Of a stretch of 64,000 bases of DNA, positions 33,050 through 41,264 are shown piece after piece. Position 1 is the stretch's first letter; the number at the start of each line of letters is the position of its first letter. A program made the position numbers and the translations under genes. Origin of the DNA: Nonomuraea dietziae (GTDB lineage: Bacteria; Actinomycetota; Actinomycetes; Streptosporangiales; Streptosporangiaceae); contig NZ_JACIBV010000001.1 of the NCBI RefSeq assembly GCF_014195505.1, forward strand, positions 1,550,001 through 1,614,000, written 5' to 3'. The notes beneath the pieces were generated by a model, which had not been told where the DNA came from, made no database searches, and saw only the letters and a list, made by a program, of their open reading frames with translations.

Positions 33050-34402
33050 ATGCGTAACCACGTCGTCGCCGTCGCCGTGACCAGCGGCATGCCGACGTTC
33101 GAACTCGCTGTGCCGTGCGAGGTCTTCGGCCTCGACCGCAGCGACATCGTCGATCCGTGGTACGAGCTGCGCCTGTGCGCCGCCGAGCCAGGCCCGCTGC
33201 TGACCTCCGGCGGGCTGCAGATCCACACCCCTCACACCCTGGACGATCTTCTTGAGGCGGACACGGTCGTGGTGCCCGCATGTGCGCGGGCCGTCCAGAC
33301 CAGCCCGCCGCCGTCCCTGGTGGAGGCGGTGCGCAAGGCGCACGAGCTCGGCCGCCGCATCGTCTCGCTGTGCACGGGCGCCTACATCCTCGCCGCCGCC
33401 GGCGTGCTGGCAGGGCGTCCTGCCACGACACACTGGATGAACGCCGGCGACTTCACCCACCGCTTCCCCGAGGTCCGCTTCGAACCGGCCGTGCTCTACA
33501 CCGACGACGGGGACATCCTCACCTCGGCAGGCACGGGCGCCGCCGTCGACCTGTGCCTCCACCTGCTGCGCCGCGACCACGGGGCCGCGGTCGCCAACGA
33601 GGTGGCCCGCCGCATGGTCGTGCCGCCGCACCGGGAGGGCGGGCAGGCCCAGCACGCTCCGCTGCTGGTCCAGCCCGAGAACAGCGACGACCTGGCACCG
33701 GTGCTGCAGTGGGCGCGCGACCACCTGGACCAGCCGCTGACCGTCTCGCAGTTCGCCAGGACGGCGAAGCTGAGCGAGCGCACCCTCGCTCGCCGCTTCC
33801 ACGACAAGCTGGGGACCACTCCCCTGCGGTGGCTCCTCCAGCAGAGGGTGCGGCTGGCCCAGGAACTGCTGGAGACCTCCGACGAGCCGGTCGAGAGGAT
33901 CGCGCGCCGCACCGGTTTCAGTACCGCCGCCAACCTCCGGCTTCACTTCGGACGTGTCACCGGCATGACCCCTCAGACCTACCGGCACGTCTTCCGCGCT
34001 CGGGCCCCGGCGAGCGGCAGGGCCCCCGCCCGGCACCTGAGCGTGAAGGCCGCGGCGGGCGCGATCACGGAGAGGTCCTGCCCAGCACGTCGACGGCCAG
34101 CCGCTGCAACTGGTCCGCGAGGCGGTCGGGCGGGAACAGCCACAGGCCGAGCGAGTCGGCACCGGAGTCGAGCAGCCCCCGCAGTCGGTCTCTCACCTGG
34201 CCAGGACTGCCTGCGGCCGCGAACTCGTCGATCCAGGCGTCCTCGACGGCGAGCGGTTCGTCCTCTTCGAGAGCCGCCACGCGCCGACGGATCTCGCTGC
34301 CGTACCGGGACTGTCCCACCAGCGCCGTGTGCGCCTCCGCCTTCAGGAAGAAGCCGACCGCGTCCCGTACCGCGTCCCTCGCCGCCCGTTCGTCGTCGCT
34401 GA
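33050..34402 (+). CDS. GlxA-type regulator: DJ-1/PfpI domain plus AraC DNA-binding domain, with C-terminal extension
   Basis: Residues about 1-170 form a DJ-1/PfpI-like domain with the nucleophile-elbow Cys in RRIVSLCTGAYILAAAGVLAG. Residues about 215-315 are an AraC/XylS domain (PLTVSQFARTAKLSERTLARRF and IARRTGFSTAANLRLHFGR). The expected end is near residue 325, but the frame stays open for over 100 low-complexity residues to 34402, antisense to the convergent LLM gene for 338 bp. A lost stop through a small indel near 34030 is possible. GTG 33038 with GGAG is an alternative start. Confidence 0.82.
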   Translation: MRNHVVAVAVTSGMPTFELAVPCEVFGLDRSDIVDPWYELRLCAAEPGPLLTSGGLQIHTPHTLDDLLEADTVVVPACARAVQTSPPPSLVEAVRKAHELGRRIVSLCTGAYILAAAGVLAGRPATTHWMNAGDFTHRFPEVRFEPAVLYTDDGDILTSAGTGAAVDLCLHLLRRDHGAAVANEVARRMVVPPHREGGQAQHAPLLVQPENSDDLAPVLQWARDHLDQPLTVSQFARTAKLSERTLARRFHDKLGTTPLRWLLQQRVRLAQELLETSDEPVERIARRTGFSTAANLRLHFGRVTGMTPQTYRHVFRARAPASGRAPARHLSVKAAAGAITERSCPARRRPAAATGPRGGRAGTATGRASRHRSRAAPAVGLSPGQDCLRPRTRRSRRPRRRAVRPLREPPRADGSRCRTGTVPPAPCAPPPSGRSRPRPVPRPSPPVRRR

Positions 34403-35042
34403 CGGAGGCCAGGACGAAGGCCGTGATCGGCGGCGCTGCCCGTCCCGCGTCGGTGGCCACCCGCCTGGCCCAGTTCACATAGGCGGGGCTCGCGAGAACC
34501 GACAGCAGGATCCCGTCCGCCCTGCCTCCTGCGGCGCGGAGCGCCCGCTCGTTGACCGCCCCGATCCACAGCTCAGGTGGCTGCTTCGGCGGGAAGTCCA
34601 GCCGGATGCCCTCCAGATGGTGTGCGGCGCTCCCGCGGTCGACGGTGGCGCCGTTGAGCAGCTCGCGCACGACGTCGAAGGTCTCGGTGACCGCGCTCAG
34701 CGGGCGCGGGGGCAGCAGCCCCATCTGCCGCAGCCAGTGAGTGTTGCCGAGGCCCACGGCCGCCTTGACCCGCCCCGGGTAGGTCCTGGCCAGTCCTGCC
34801 AGCTCCATCGCCAGGACGGCGGGGTGCCTCGTCATCACGCTGGCCAGCCCCAGTCCCGCGGGCATGGCGCGGGTCGCGGCGAGCAGCTGCGTCAGCCCGG
34901 ACATGCCGCCGGTGAAGAAGCAGTCCTCGGAGAACCACAGCTCGCCGAAGCCCAGCCGCTCCGCCAGCGCGGCTCCCTCTCTCAGCTCCTCCGGTGGCGT
35001 GAGGCTACCGAAGACGATCCCGATCGTGCCGGTGTCCATCAT
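34065..35042 (-). CDS. F420-dependent LLM-class oxidoreductase
   Basis: A 325-residue luciferase-like protein: TIGIVFGSLTPPEELREGAALAERLGFGELWFSEDCF at the start, MTRHPAVLAMELAGLARTYPGR and AAVGLGNTHWLRQMG in the core, and a C-terminal GSPGQVRDRLRGLLDSGADSLGLWLFP, the usual F420-binding tail pattern. Two adjacent ATGs at 35042 and 35039 follow AAAGGGAC; the second has better spacing. The 3' third overlaps the extension of the GlxA-type gene on the other strand. Confidence 0.85.
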   Translation of the reverse strand: MMDTGTIGIVFGSLTPPEELREGAALAERLGFGELWFSEDCFFTGGMSGLTQLLAATRAMPAGLGLASVMTRHPAVLAMELAGLARTYPGRVKAAVGLGNTHWLRQMGLLPPRPLSAVTETFDVVRELLNGATVDRGSAAHHLEGIRLDFPPKQPPELWIGAVNERALRAAGGRADGILLSVLASPAYVNWARRVATDAGRAAPPITAFVLASVSDDERAARDAVRDAVGFFLKAEAHTALVGQSRYGSEIRRRVAALEEDEPLAVEDAWIDEFAAAGSPGQVRDRLRGLLDSGADSLGLWLFPPDRLADQLQRLAVDVLGRTSP

Positions 35043-35120
35043 GCGTCCCTTTCTGGCTCCTTCTGGGGGACGGTGGCCGCGCCCTCGACGGGAGCGAGCC
35101 CCCACGACACCGGAGCCAAC

Positions 35121-35135
35121 CGGACACCTTGTCCG
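35121..35135. promoter_or_regulatory. Palindrome upstream of LLM gene
   Basis: CGGACA-CCT-TGTCCG, a perfect 6+6 bp palindrome about 80 bp upstream of the LLM start. It has the size of a small repressor site; no dedicated regulator is adjacent. Confidence 0.3.
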
Positions 35136-35270
35136 CTTATTCCTCTGAGCCCGCGTCAGCGCCAAATCGGCCCTCCGGCGCCCTGGGAGAGGGCAGCGCC
35201 ACGACCGGGTCGCGCCGGGGACGTGGTGTCGAGGCGCCTCTGGTGCAAGGGCAGCCAGACGCGGCAGCCG

Positions 35271-35654
35271 TCAGCCGGTGAAGGACTCGGGGCCGAAGCG
35301 GCCCCACGCCACGAAGCCGGCCAGGGCGAGATAGGCCAGGTTCGCCACGATCACCTTGGCCTCGCGACGGCGGAGGTGCGTGATCATCGCGCCCACCATC
35401 AGCAGCATCACACCCACGGCGGCCAACGGCACCAGAACCGGCGCGACGCCGAGCACGGCCGGCAGGATCAGGCCTACCGCGGCCAGGACCTCGAGAACCC
35501 CGATGGCCTTGACGGCGCCGGCGCTGAAGTCCTCGACCCATCCCCCGCCGGGCGCGGCGGCCAGCTTCTCCTTGGACAGGCTCAGCTTGATGGTGCCGCC
35601 GGCCAGGAAGGCGACGGCCAGCAGTCCGGCGATGATCCACAGAGCGAGGTCCAT
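35271..35654 (-). CDS. DoxX-like small membrane protein
   Basis: A 127-residue protein with four predicted spans: LALWIIAGLLAVAFLAGGTIKL, VKAIGVLEVLAAVGLILPAVLG, LVPLAAVGVMLLMVGAMIT and a C-terminal NLAYLALAGFVAWG. Length and the GxxKL end of the first span fit the DoxX/DoxD group. No partner gene suggests a role. Start ATG 35654 has AAGGAGAA upstream. Confidence 0.8.
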   Translation of the reverse strand: MDLALWIIAGLLAVAFLAGGTIKLSLSKEKLAAAPGGGWVEDFSAGAVKAIGVLEVLAAVGLILPAVLGVAPVLVPLAAVGVMLLMVGAMITHLRRREAKVIVANLAYLALAGFVAWGRFGPESFTG

Positions 35655-35789
35655 GGGGTTCTCCTTGCAGGGGTCGTAGGCGACTCCGGTTCAGCGGCCG
35701 GAGTGGGGACGGGGACTCCTCCCAGCAGTACGACGACACAGCCCCGCCGTATGTGAGGCGGCGTCGCGAGCCTCAGCCCTGCCGGCCAT

Positions 35790-36060
35790 TCACCTGTAGG
35801 CGGCGAAGAACTCGCGGATGTCGGCGAGCAGCAGGTCGGGCGCCTCCATCGCGGCGAAGTGACCACCGCGGTCGAAGTCGGACCAGCGCACGACATTGTT
35901 GACCTTGTCCTCATCTCGGCGCAGGGCGATGTCCTGCACGGTGAACAGCGCCACGGCCATCGGCACGGGGGACGCCTCCTGCTCGCCCCATGCGTGTCCG
36001 TCCTCGTTGTAGAGCGCCGCGGAGGAGCCCGCCGTGCCGGTCAGCCAGTAGATCGTGACG
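35790..36060 (-). pseudogene. Epoxide hydrolase, C-terminal remnant (5' half deleted)
   Basis: On the minus strand the frame reads VTIYWLTGTAGSSAALYNE and ends RWSDFDRGGHFAAMEAPDLL...FFAAYR. This is the last 90 residues of actinobacterial EphA-like epoxide hydrolases, with the catalytic His (GGH) still present but the nucleophile and oxyanion regions missing. The sequence loses all similarity near 36058, where a WYL-regulator tail begins on the other strand. The same pair, similarly cut, recurs near 52.7 kb. Confidence 0.75.
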
Positions 36061-36061
36061 T

Positions 36062-36203
36062 GGCCAACTCCCTCGACGAGCTGGCCCTGTGGGTGGCACT
36101 GACCGGGGTGCCCTTCACCGTCCACGACCCGCCTGAGCTGATCGAACATGTCCGCGCGCTCACCGCCCGACTCGCCGACGGGGCCGGCCTGCGGATGGCC
36201 TAA
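36062..36203 (+). pseudogene. WYL-domain regulator, C-terminal remnant (5' part deleted)
   Basis: The plus strand encodes ANSLDELALWVALTGVPFTV, then a segment beginning HDPPELIEHVRALTARL, ending at TAA 36201. This is the closing segment (WCX extension) of YafY-type WYL regulators. Nothing of the helix-turn-helix or WYL core remains upstream. Both remnants point outward, so one deletion in a divergent regulator/target pair explains the junction. The end overlaps the aldo/keto reductase stop. Confidence 0.7.
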
Positions 36204-37036
36204 CCCGGCTGGATCCGATCCAGTCGGCGCCACTGGTCGACGCTCAGCCGCAGACTCGCCGCGGCGACGTTCTCCTGCAGGTGGTCGATCGAGGCGGTGC
36301 CCGGAATCGGCAGCACGACCGGCGAGCGGTCGAGGAGCCACGCGAGCGAGACCTGCGCCGCCGTGGCACCGAGTTCGGCCGCCACGGCGGCGACCTCGGC
36401 CGTCGCCTTCGTCACCGTGGGGTGGACGGGGCGCCAGGGCAGGAAGGCGATCCCAGCGGCGGCGCAGGCGTCGAGCACGGCCTCGTGCTCGCGATCGAGC
36501 AGGTTGTAGCGGTTCTGCACGCTCGCGACGTCGATGATCTGCCGCGCCTGCTCGAGCTCGGCGACGGTGACCTCGGACAGCCCGATGTGGCCGATCTTGC
36601 CCTGGACCTGGAGCTCGCGCAGCGTTCCCAGCTGGTCGGCGAGCGGCACCGCGGGATCGATGCGATGCAGTTGGAGCAGCTCGAGCCGGTCGACCCTGAG
36701 CCTGCGCAGTCCCTGCTCGACCTGATCGCGCAGGAAGTCCGGCCGTCCGCAGAGCGTCGCCTCGTGCGGCGGGTCCGGCGGCGCGACCCCGACCTTCGTC
36801 GCGACGAGCAGGTCGTCAGGGTAGGGGTACAGCGCCTCGGCCAGGAGCTCCTCGTTGGCGCCCCACCCGTACATGTGCGCGGTGTCGATCAGCGTGACGC
36901 CCAGCTCGACGGCGCGCCGGGCCACGGCGATGGCGGCTTGCCGGTCCGGCCCTGGATCGGTCGGCAGCCGCATGGCCCCGAACCCGAGCCGCCGTACGCC
37001 GAGCTCACCCCCGATGCGGAACGTGCTCGATGTCAT
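36200..37036 (-). CDS. Aldo/keto reductase
   Basis: A 278-residue NADPH-dependent TIM-barrel oxidoreductase: VTLIDTAHMYGWGANEELLAEAL with catalytic Asp and Tyr, then LLVATKVG (Lys), LLQLHRIDP (His) and the C-terminal cofactor site VVLPIPGTASIDHLQENVAA. Reduces carbonyl compounds; substrate unknown. It is leftward; between it and the next gene lies a YceI fragment. Confidence 0.9.
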   Translation of the reverse strand: MTSSTFRIGGELGVRRLGFGAMRLPTDPGPDRQAAIAVARRAVELGVTLIDTAHMYGWGANEELLAEALYPYPDDLLVATKVGVAPPDPPHEATLCGRPDFLRDQVEQGLRRLRVDRLELLQLHRIDPAVPLADQLGTLRELQVQGKIGHIGLSEVTVAELEQARQIIDVASVQNRYNLLDREHEAVLDACAAAGIAFLPWRPVHPTVTKATAEVAAVAAELGATAAQVSLAWLLDRSPVVLPIPGTASIDHLQENVAAASLRLSVDQWRRLDRIQPG

Positions 37037-37098
37037 TGTCGGTTTCGCCCTCTCATTTACAGTTGATCACGATGACAGCGTCGCTGATCGTCATGGTC

Positions 37099-37260
37099 CT
37101 ACGTGTCCGCGTGGCGGCGGACGTGACCGAACTGGCCACGCATCTTCGAGATGCCGAGGTGGCGGATCGTGAAACCGACCGCCGAGTGGAACGGATCGAG
37201 GGTCCGGTGCCCGGCTGCGAGCGGCAGGGCGGTCGTGGTCGTCATGGTCTCAGCAGTCAT
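37099..37260 (-). pseudogene. YceI-family protein, N-terminal remnant
   Basis: A 53-residue ORF starts MTAETMTTTTALPLAAGHR and continues LDPFHSAVGFTIRHLGISKM with RGQF, the opening of YceI lipocalin-fold proteins (usually about 180 residues, polyisoprenoid binding). Similarity then stops and TGA follows. The missing 3' portion does not occur further left, where the aldo/keto reductase promoter begins. A deletion seems to have removed the remainder. Confidence 0.7.
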
Positions 37261-37360
37261 GCCCCCAATCTGGCCCGGACGGCGGCGCTCAGGGAGGCCG
37301 GGCTGAGACGGGCCCTGACAGGGCGACGATGAGCGCGCCGGAGGCCGGTAGGTTGCGGGT

Positions 37361-38212
37361 GTGAGCGACAACGAGTTGGGCGCGTTCCTGCGCAGCCGCC
37401 GGGAGGCCCTCAGCCCTGAAGAGGTAGGGCTTCCCCACGGGTCCCGGCGCAGGACCCCCGGGCTGCGCCGCGCCGAGCTGGCCATGATCTCGGGGATCAG
37501 CGTCGAGTACTTGGCACGGCTGGAGCAGGGCCGCGACCGTCGTCCGTCCCCGCAGGTGCTCGGCGCGCTCGCCGACGCCCTGCGGATGTCCACCGACGAG
37601 CGTTTCCACCTCAGGCTCCTGGCGAAGGCGATCGAAGGCGGCAGCTCGTACGTCTGCCCTTCGGCGCGGCCGCCGGTCGTGTCCATCCGGCCGACGGTGC
37701 GGGCGCTGCTCGACAAGCTGGAGCCGTCCCCGGCGGTGCTGATCAACCGGATGACACAGGTGCTCGCCTATACCACGGGCTTCGAGCGCCTGGCCCGCCC
37801 CAGCGGCCTCCTGGACGCGGCCGAGCCCAGCTTCCTCCGGTTCGTGTTCACCGACCCGCGCGCCCGCGACGTCTACCCCGACTGGGACGCCGTCGCGACC
37901 CAGCAGGTCGCCACCCTCAAGCACGCGGCCGGTCTCGCCGACCCGCACGTGGCCGCGCTCGTCGACGAGCTCACCATCACGGCCGGCGGACCTTTCAGCG
38001 GGCGGCTCACGACGCCGGGCGTCCCCGAGCGAGCCGGTGTCCAGCGCTGGACGCATCCGGAGGCCGGGGAGCTGCGCCTCGCGTACGAGGCTCTCGAACT
38101 CGCCGACGATCAGCGTCTGATCGCCTACCTGCCGGCGGACGAGACGTCCTCGGCCGCGCTCGATCGTCTGGCCGGCCGCCACCCCGGCACGCTCCGCGTC
38201 GTCAACGGCTGA
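37361..38212 (+). CDS. XRE-family regulator with MmyB-like ligand domain
   Basis: A 283-residue protein. The N-terminal helix-turn-helix includes LGAFLRSRREALSPEEVGLP, RRTPGLRRAELAMISGISVEYLARLEQGRDRRPS, typical of the HTH_31/MmyB group. The C-terminal 180 residues match the MmyB-like PAS-related domain (LINRMTQVLAYTTGFERL, RFVFTDPRARDVYPDW). TAGGTT at 37349-37354 lies six bases before GTG 37361, so it is probably leaderless. Such regulators often sit beside short-chain dehydrogenases or AKRs, as here. Confidence 0.88.
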   Translation: MSDNELGAFLRSRREALSPEEVGLPHGSRRRTPGLRRAELAMISGISVEYLARLEQGRDRRPSPQVLGALADALRMSTDERFHLRLLAKAIEGGSSYVCPSARPPVVSIRPTVRALLDKLEPSPAVLINRMTQVLAYTTGFERLARPSGLLDAAEPSFLRFVFTDPRARDVYPDWDAVATQQVATLKHAAGLADPHVAALVDELTITAGGPFSGRLTTPGVPERAGVQRWTHPEAGELRLAYEALELADDQRLIAYLPADETSSAALDRLAGRHPGTLRVVNG

Positions 38213-38383
38213 CCCACGCCGCTTCCCGGTGGACGTGCGCGTCCCCGGCTTCCACAGCCCCTCAAGCCGGCAGGGGGCCCACGCCTGGCCTTGCGGGTGA
38301 TCGCCCGGCCAGACCGGGCGTTGGCGAACGGCCCGGGTGTACGGCCGCGGTCGCTCCCGGTTGCCTTATGGGGCTCCCATCTC

Positions 38384-38411
38384 CTATCTTGGACTAGTCG
38401 TTCCAAGATAG
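38384..38411. promoter_or_regulatory. TetR promoter with 28-bp operator
   Basis: CTATCTTGGA-N8-TCCAAGATAG is a perfect 10+10 bp palindrome. A -35 like TTGCCT (38361-38366) and -10 TATCTT (38385-38390), 18 bp apart, place the left arm on the -10 element, so a bound TetR dimer would block transcription of its own operon. Confidence 0.6.
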
Positions 38412-38421
38412 GAGTTCGGGA

Positions 38422-39033
38422 ATGCCGGACGTCAAGCATTTCGATCCCGACGTTGCACTGGATCAGGTCGTGTCCTTGTTCTGGGAGCACGGCGCCGACA
38501 CCACAGGGGTCGCCGACGTGGTGAAGGCGACCGGGCTGAGCCGATCGAGCCTGTATGCGACCTTCGGCGGCAAGGGGCAGCTGTACGCGGCCGCACTGCG
38601 CCGCTACCTGGAGCGACAGTCCCGCCCGGTGTTCGACGCCCTGGCCGCCGACGAGCGGGGCATGCCCGCCATCGCCGGCTTCTTCGAGCGGCTGGTGTCC
38701 GCGCGTTGCACGGGCGAGCACGCCCGCTGGGGCTGCCTGGTCACCAACGCGCACGCCGCGGCCGGACGCGAGCTCCCCGAGGTACAGCACGTGCTGGCGG
38801 CCCACCACCGGGCGTTGCGCTCGGCGATGCGTGCCGCGCTGGAGGCGGCCCGCCGGCACGGCCACCTGCGATCCGGCCTCGATACGGAGGCGAGCGCCGA
38901 GACGCTCGCACTGCTGGCCTACGCGGTCAACCTCCGCTCACGATCCGGAGCCGAGGCGGCCGAACTCCTGGCCGGCGTGCGCGCGGTCCTGGACGGCTTC
39001 ACCGATGTCACCACCACCGAGGAGAACCGATGA
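38422..39033 (+). CDS. TetR-family regulator of the AhpD-like gene
   Basis: A 203-residue TetR protein: FWEHGADTTGVADVVKATGLSRSSLYATFGGKGQLYAAAL is the DNA-binding region (AcrR/NemR-like SSLYATFGGK). The C-terminal domain has RWGCLVTNAHAA, as in TetR_C_6/16 reductive-stress regulators. It overlaps the following AhpD-like gene by ATGA, so they are one operon under the palindrome upstream. Confidence 0.9.
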   Translation: MPDVKHFDPDVALDQVVSLFWEHGADTTGVADVVKATGLSRSSLYATFGGKGQLYAAALRRYLERQSRPVFDALAADERGMPAIAGFFERLVSARCTGEHARWGCLVTNAHAAAGRELPEVQHVLAAHHRALRSAMRAALEAARRHGHLRSGLDTEASAETLALLAYAVNLRSRSGAEAAELLAGVRAVLDGFTDVTTTEENR

Positions 39034-39593
39034 TCGATTTTCGCGTCTACGACGAGACCGACGCCCCTGAGGCCGCGCGCCCGCAGCTGGAGGCGGCCAA
39101 GAAGCGGATGGGGTTCGTGACCACGTTGAACGGGGTGATGGCCGAGTCGCCGGAGTTGCTGGCCGGATACAACGCGTTGGCCGAGCAGTTCGGCAGGTCT
39201 TCCCTGCCAGGACCGGCCAAACACGTCGTGTGGATCACCGCCAGCGTGGAGAACGGCTGCGAGTACTGCGTGGCCGCCCACTCCACCCTCGCCTTGCGCT
39301 CGCGGGTCCCCGCCGAGGTGGTCGAGGCCCTGCGAGCGGAAAAGCCGCTGCAGGACGAGGCGCTGGAGGCGGCCCGCCTGCTCACCCATGCCATGGTCGT
39401 CCAGCGCGGCTGGGTGGACGAAGCGCAGATCGAGGCCTTCATGGCGGCCGGCTACACCCGCCGCCACGTCCTCGACATCGTGCTCGGCGTCGGGATGAAG
39501 ACGCTGTCGAACTACACCAACCACATCGCGCACACCCCGCTGGACCCGGCGTGGCAGGGCCAGGAGTGGAGCCGCGAGCCCGCCGGCGCCTGA
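39030..39593 (+). CDS. AhpD/carboxymuconolactone-decarboxylase-family peroxidase
   Basis: A 187-residue protein with the AhpD core motif [12 protein letters not shown], two redox Cys and the proton-relay His. CMD-family members of this type reduce peroxides or act on electrophiles. The gene is translationally coupled to the TetR gene in front, implying induction by an oxidant or quinone-like compound. Ends [11 protein letters not shown]. Confidence 0.88.
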   Translation: MIDFRVYDETDAPEAARPQLEAAKKRMGFVTTLNGVMAESPELLAGYNALAEQFGRSSLPGPAKHVVWITASVENGCEYCVAAHSTLALRSRVPAEVVEALRAEKPLQDEALEAARLLTHAMVVQRGWVDEAQIEAFMAAGYTRRHVLDIVLGVGMKTLSNYTNHIAHTPLDPAWQGQEWSREPAGA

Positions 39594-39705
39594 GTCCCGC
39601 CCCTGGGCGATCCGACCACGGCTCGGGGTGAGTAGTGCTCGGTCTACCTGTCTTTCTCTCCTCAGCGCCCATGTGCCACGATCCTCGCGCCGGTTGGATC
39701 GAGGC

Positions 39706-40676
39706 ATGACATCGACAGATATGGTCCAGTTGTGGTCGGTGAGCAGGGTGTACGGCTCAGGAGACCATGCGGTGACCGCGCTGGACGCGGTGACCACCGC
39801 ATTCGCGCCGGGCACCTTTACCGCGGTGATGGGCCCCTCCGGCTCGGGAAAGTCCACGCTGCTGCACTGCGCCGCCGGGCGGGACCGGCCCGGCGACGGC
39901 AGAGTCGTCATTGACGGTCTGCGGGGCAGCAGGACGATGGGCGTGGCCGAGTGGGCCGCGCGGGAGCGCGGCTGGCGGATCGGCACCGTCGCGCCGGTCA
40001 CGTTCGAGGACGGGCGCAGCTCGCGGCTGACCGTGGTCGCCCTGCTCAGGAACTCCCCTGCTGACATCCTGCTGACCCGTCAGGCCGTACGCGACCACGA
40101 TCCATCGGCACTGGCAGGGCCCGTCTACCTCGCCACCTCCGCTGCTGTCCCGGCGGACACCGGAGCCGTCGTCGAGAAGGTCACCGACCGAATGGCCGGC
40201 ATCGAGGCACATGAGGACGAGCTGGTCTGGGTCTTCGTGCTCTTCCTGGTCGGACTGTCGGTCGGCTACAGCGCCATCGCCAACACCCTGCTGATGGCCA
40301 CGGCCGACCGGACAGCCGATCTGCGTGTGCTGCGGATGTCGGGCGCGAGCACCGGCCAGGTGCTGCGAACCGTCGCCCTCGAGTCGACCCTGGTGGTCGC
40401 GATCGGCGCGCTGCCCGGCATCGTGGTGGCCGTGACGGCTCTGGTCGGCATCACCGCGGGCTGACCGACATGATCGGCATGACCGTCGGCATGATCCTTC
40501 CCTGGCCCGTCATCGGCGCGGTCATCGGCATCTGCCTCCTGCTCGCCGTCGCCGCCTCGCTCGTCCCGGCCAGAGCCGCGCTCCGGCCGGCCGATCCGGC
40601 CCGACCTTCGCCCCTCGCCGACGTCGAGATCCCTGCAGGTCAGCCTGACGGATTCAGGGGATTGCCCGGCGAGTAG
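39706..40676 (+). pseudogene. MacB-type ABC transporter deletion fusion (ATPase head joined to FtsX-like permease tail)
   Basis: The first 70 residues are a MacB/LolD ATPase start: [15 protein letters not shown] and Walker [10 protein letters not shown]. Right after GDGRVVIDG the chain becomes an FtsX-like permease C-terminal region ([18 protein letters not shown], then spans [21 protein letters not shown] and [20 protein letters not shown]). The frame stops at 40464, yet the final span and PARAAL tail continue in another frame (40470-40676). So an in-frame deletion of the ATPase remainder and permease head was followed by a frameshift. No intact transporter remains. Confidence 0.75.
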
Positions 40677-41209
40677 TCGCCGAGGCTGGTGAGCAGCTTG
40701 CGCAGCAGACCGGCGAGATCTTCCTGGTCACGGCCGCTGAGTTCGCTGAGAAGCTTCGCCTCCAGGTCGACATGGTGGACGACGACCCGGTCGATCAGCT
40801 CCCTGCCGCCCTCGGTCAACGAGATCAACACGCTGCGCCGATTGAGGGGATCGACCTCGCGGGTCACCAGCTTCCTGGCGACGAGCCGGTCGATCCGGTT
40901 GGTGATCGCTCCGGACGTGACCATCGACGACTCGACCAACTGCCCCGCGGTGAGCTGATACGGGGGCCCTGACCTGCGCAGCGTCCCCAGGATGTCGAAC
41001 TCCCACAGCTGCAGGTCGTGCGTGGCGAAGTGGTCGCGAAGCTCGCGTTCGAGCAGTCGGCAGGCGCGCTGGATCCGGGCCACCACGCCCATCGGCGTGG
41101 GGTCGATGTCGGGCCGCTCGGTCCGCCACTGGTCCATCCGCCAGTCGACGTTGTCCTCCACGGGCCTGCCGCCTCCAGAACGTCTCAACGTGAAACTGTT
41201 TGACGCCAT
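40640..41209 (-). CDS. MarR-family regulator, likely of the divergent transporter operon
   Basis: A 189-residue MarR protein: LQLWEFDILGTLRRSGPPYQLTAGQLVESSMVTSGAITNRIDRLVARKLV is the winged helix, followed by wing VDPLNRRSVLISLT. Divergent from the EamA transporter with an AACATT-N2-AATGTT palindrome between them. Its 3' end overlaps the tail of the broken ABC gene by 37 bp. Confidence 0.88.
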   Translation of the reverse strand: MASNSFTLRRSGGGRPVEDNVDWRMDQWRTERPDIDPTPMGVVARIQRACRLLERELRDHFATHDLQLWEFDILGTLRRSGPPYQLTAGQLVESSMVTSGAITNRIDRLVARKLVTREVDPLNRRSVLISLTEGGRELIDRVVVHHVDLEAKLLSELSGRDQEDLAGLLRKLLTSLGDYSPGNPLNPSG

Positions 41210-41239
41210 GCTAACAGACGGCTACATTCGCCAACGTTA

Positions 41240-41253
41240 AACATTTCAATGTT
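41240..41253. promoter_or_regulatory. MarR operator candidate
   Basis: AACATT-TC-AATGTT lies between the divergent starts, 12 bases before the EamA ATG, next to a second AACGTT palindrome (41233-41238). An A/T-rich palindrome of this size is typical for MarR dimers. Confidence 0.5.
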
Positions 41254-41264
41254 AAGGAGATGGG

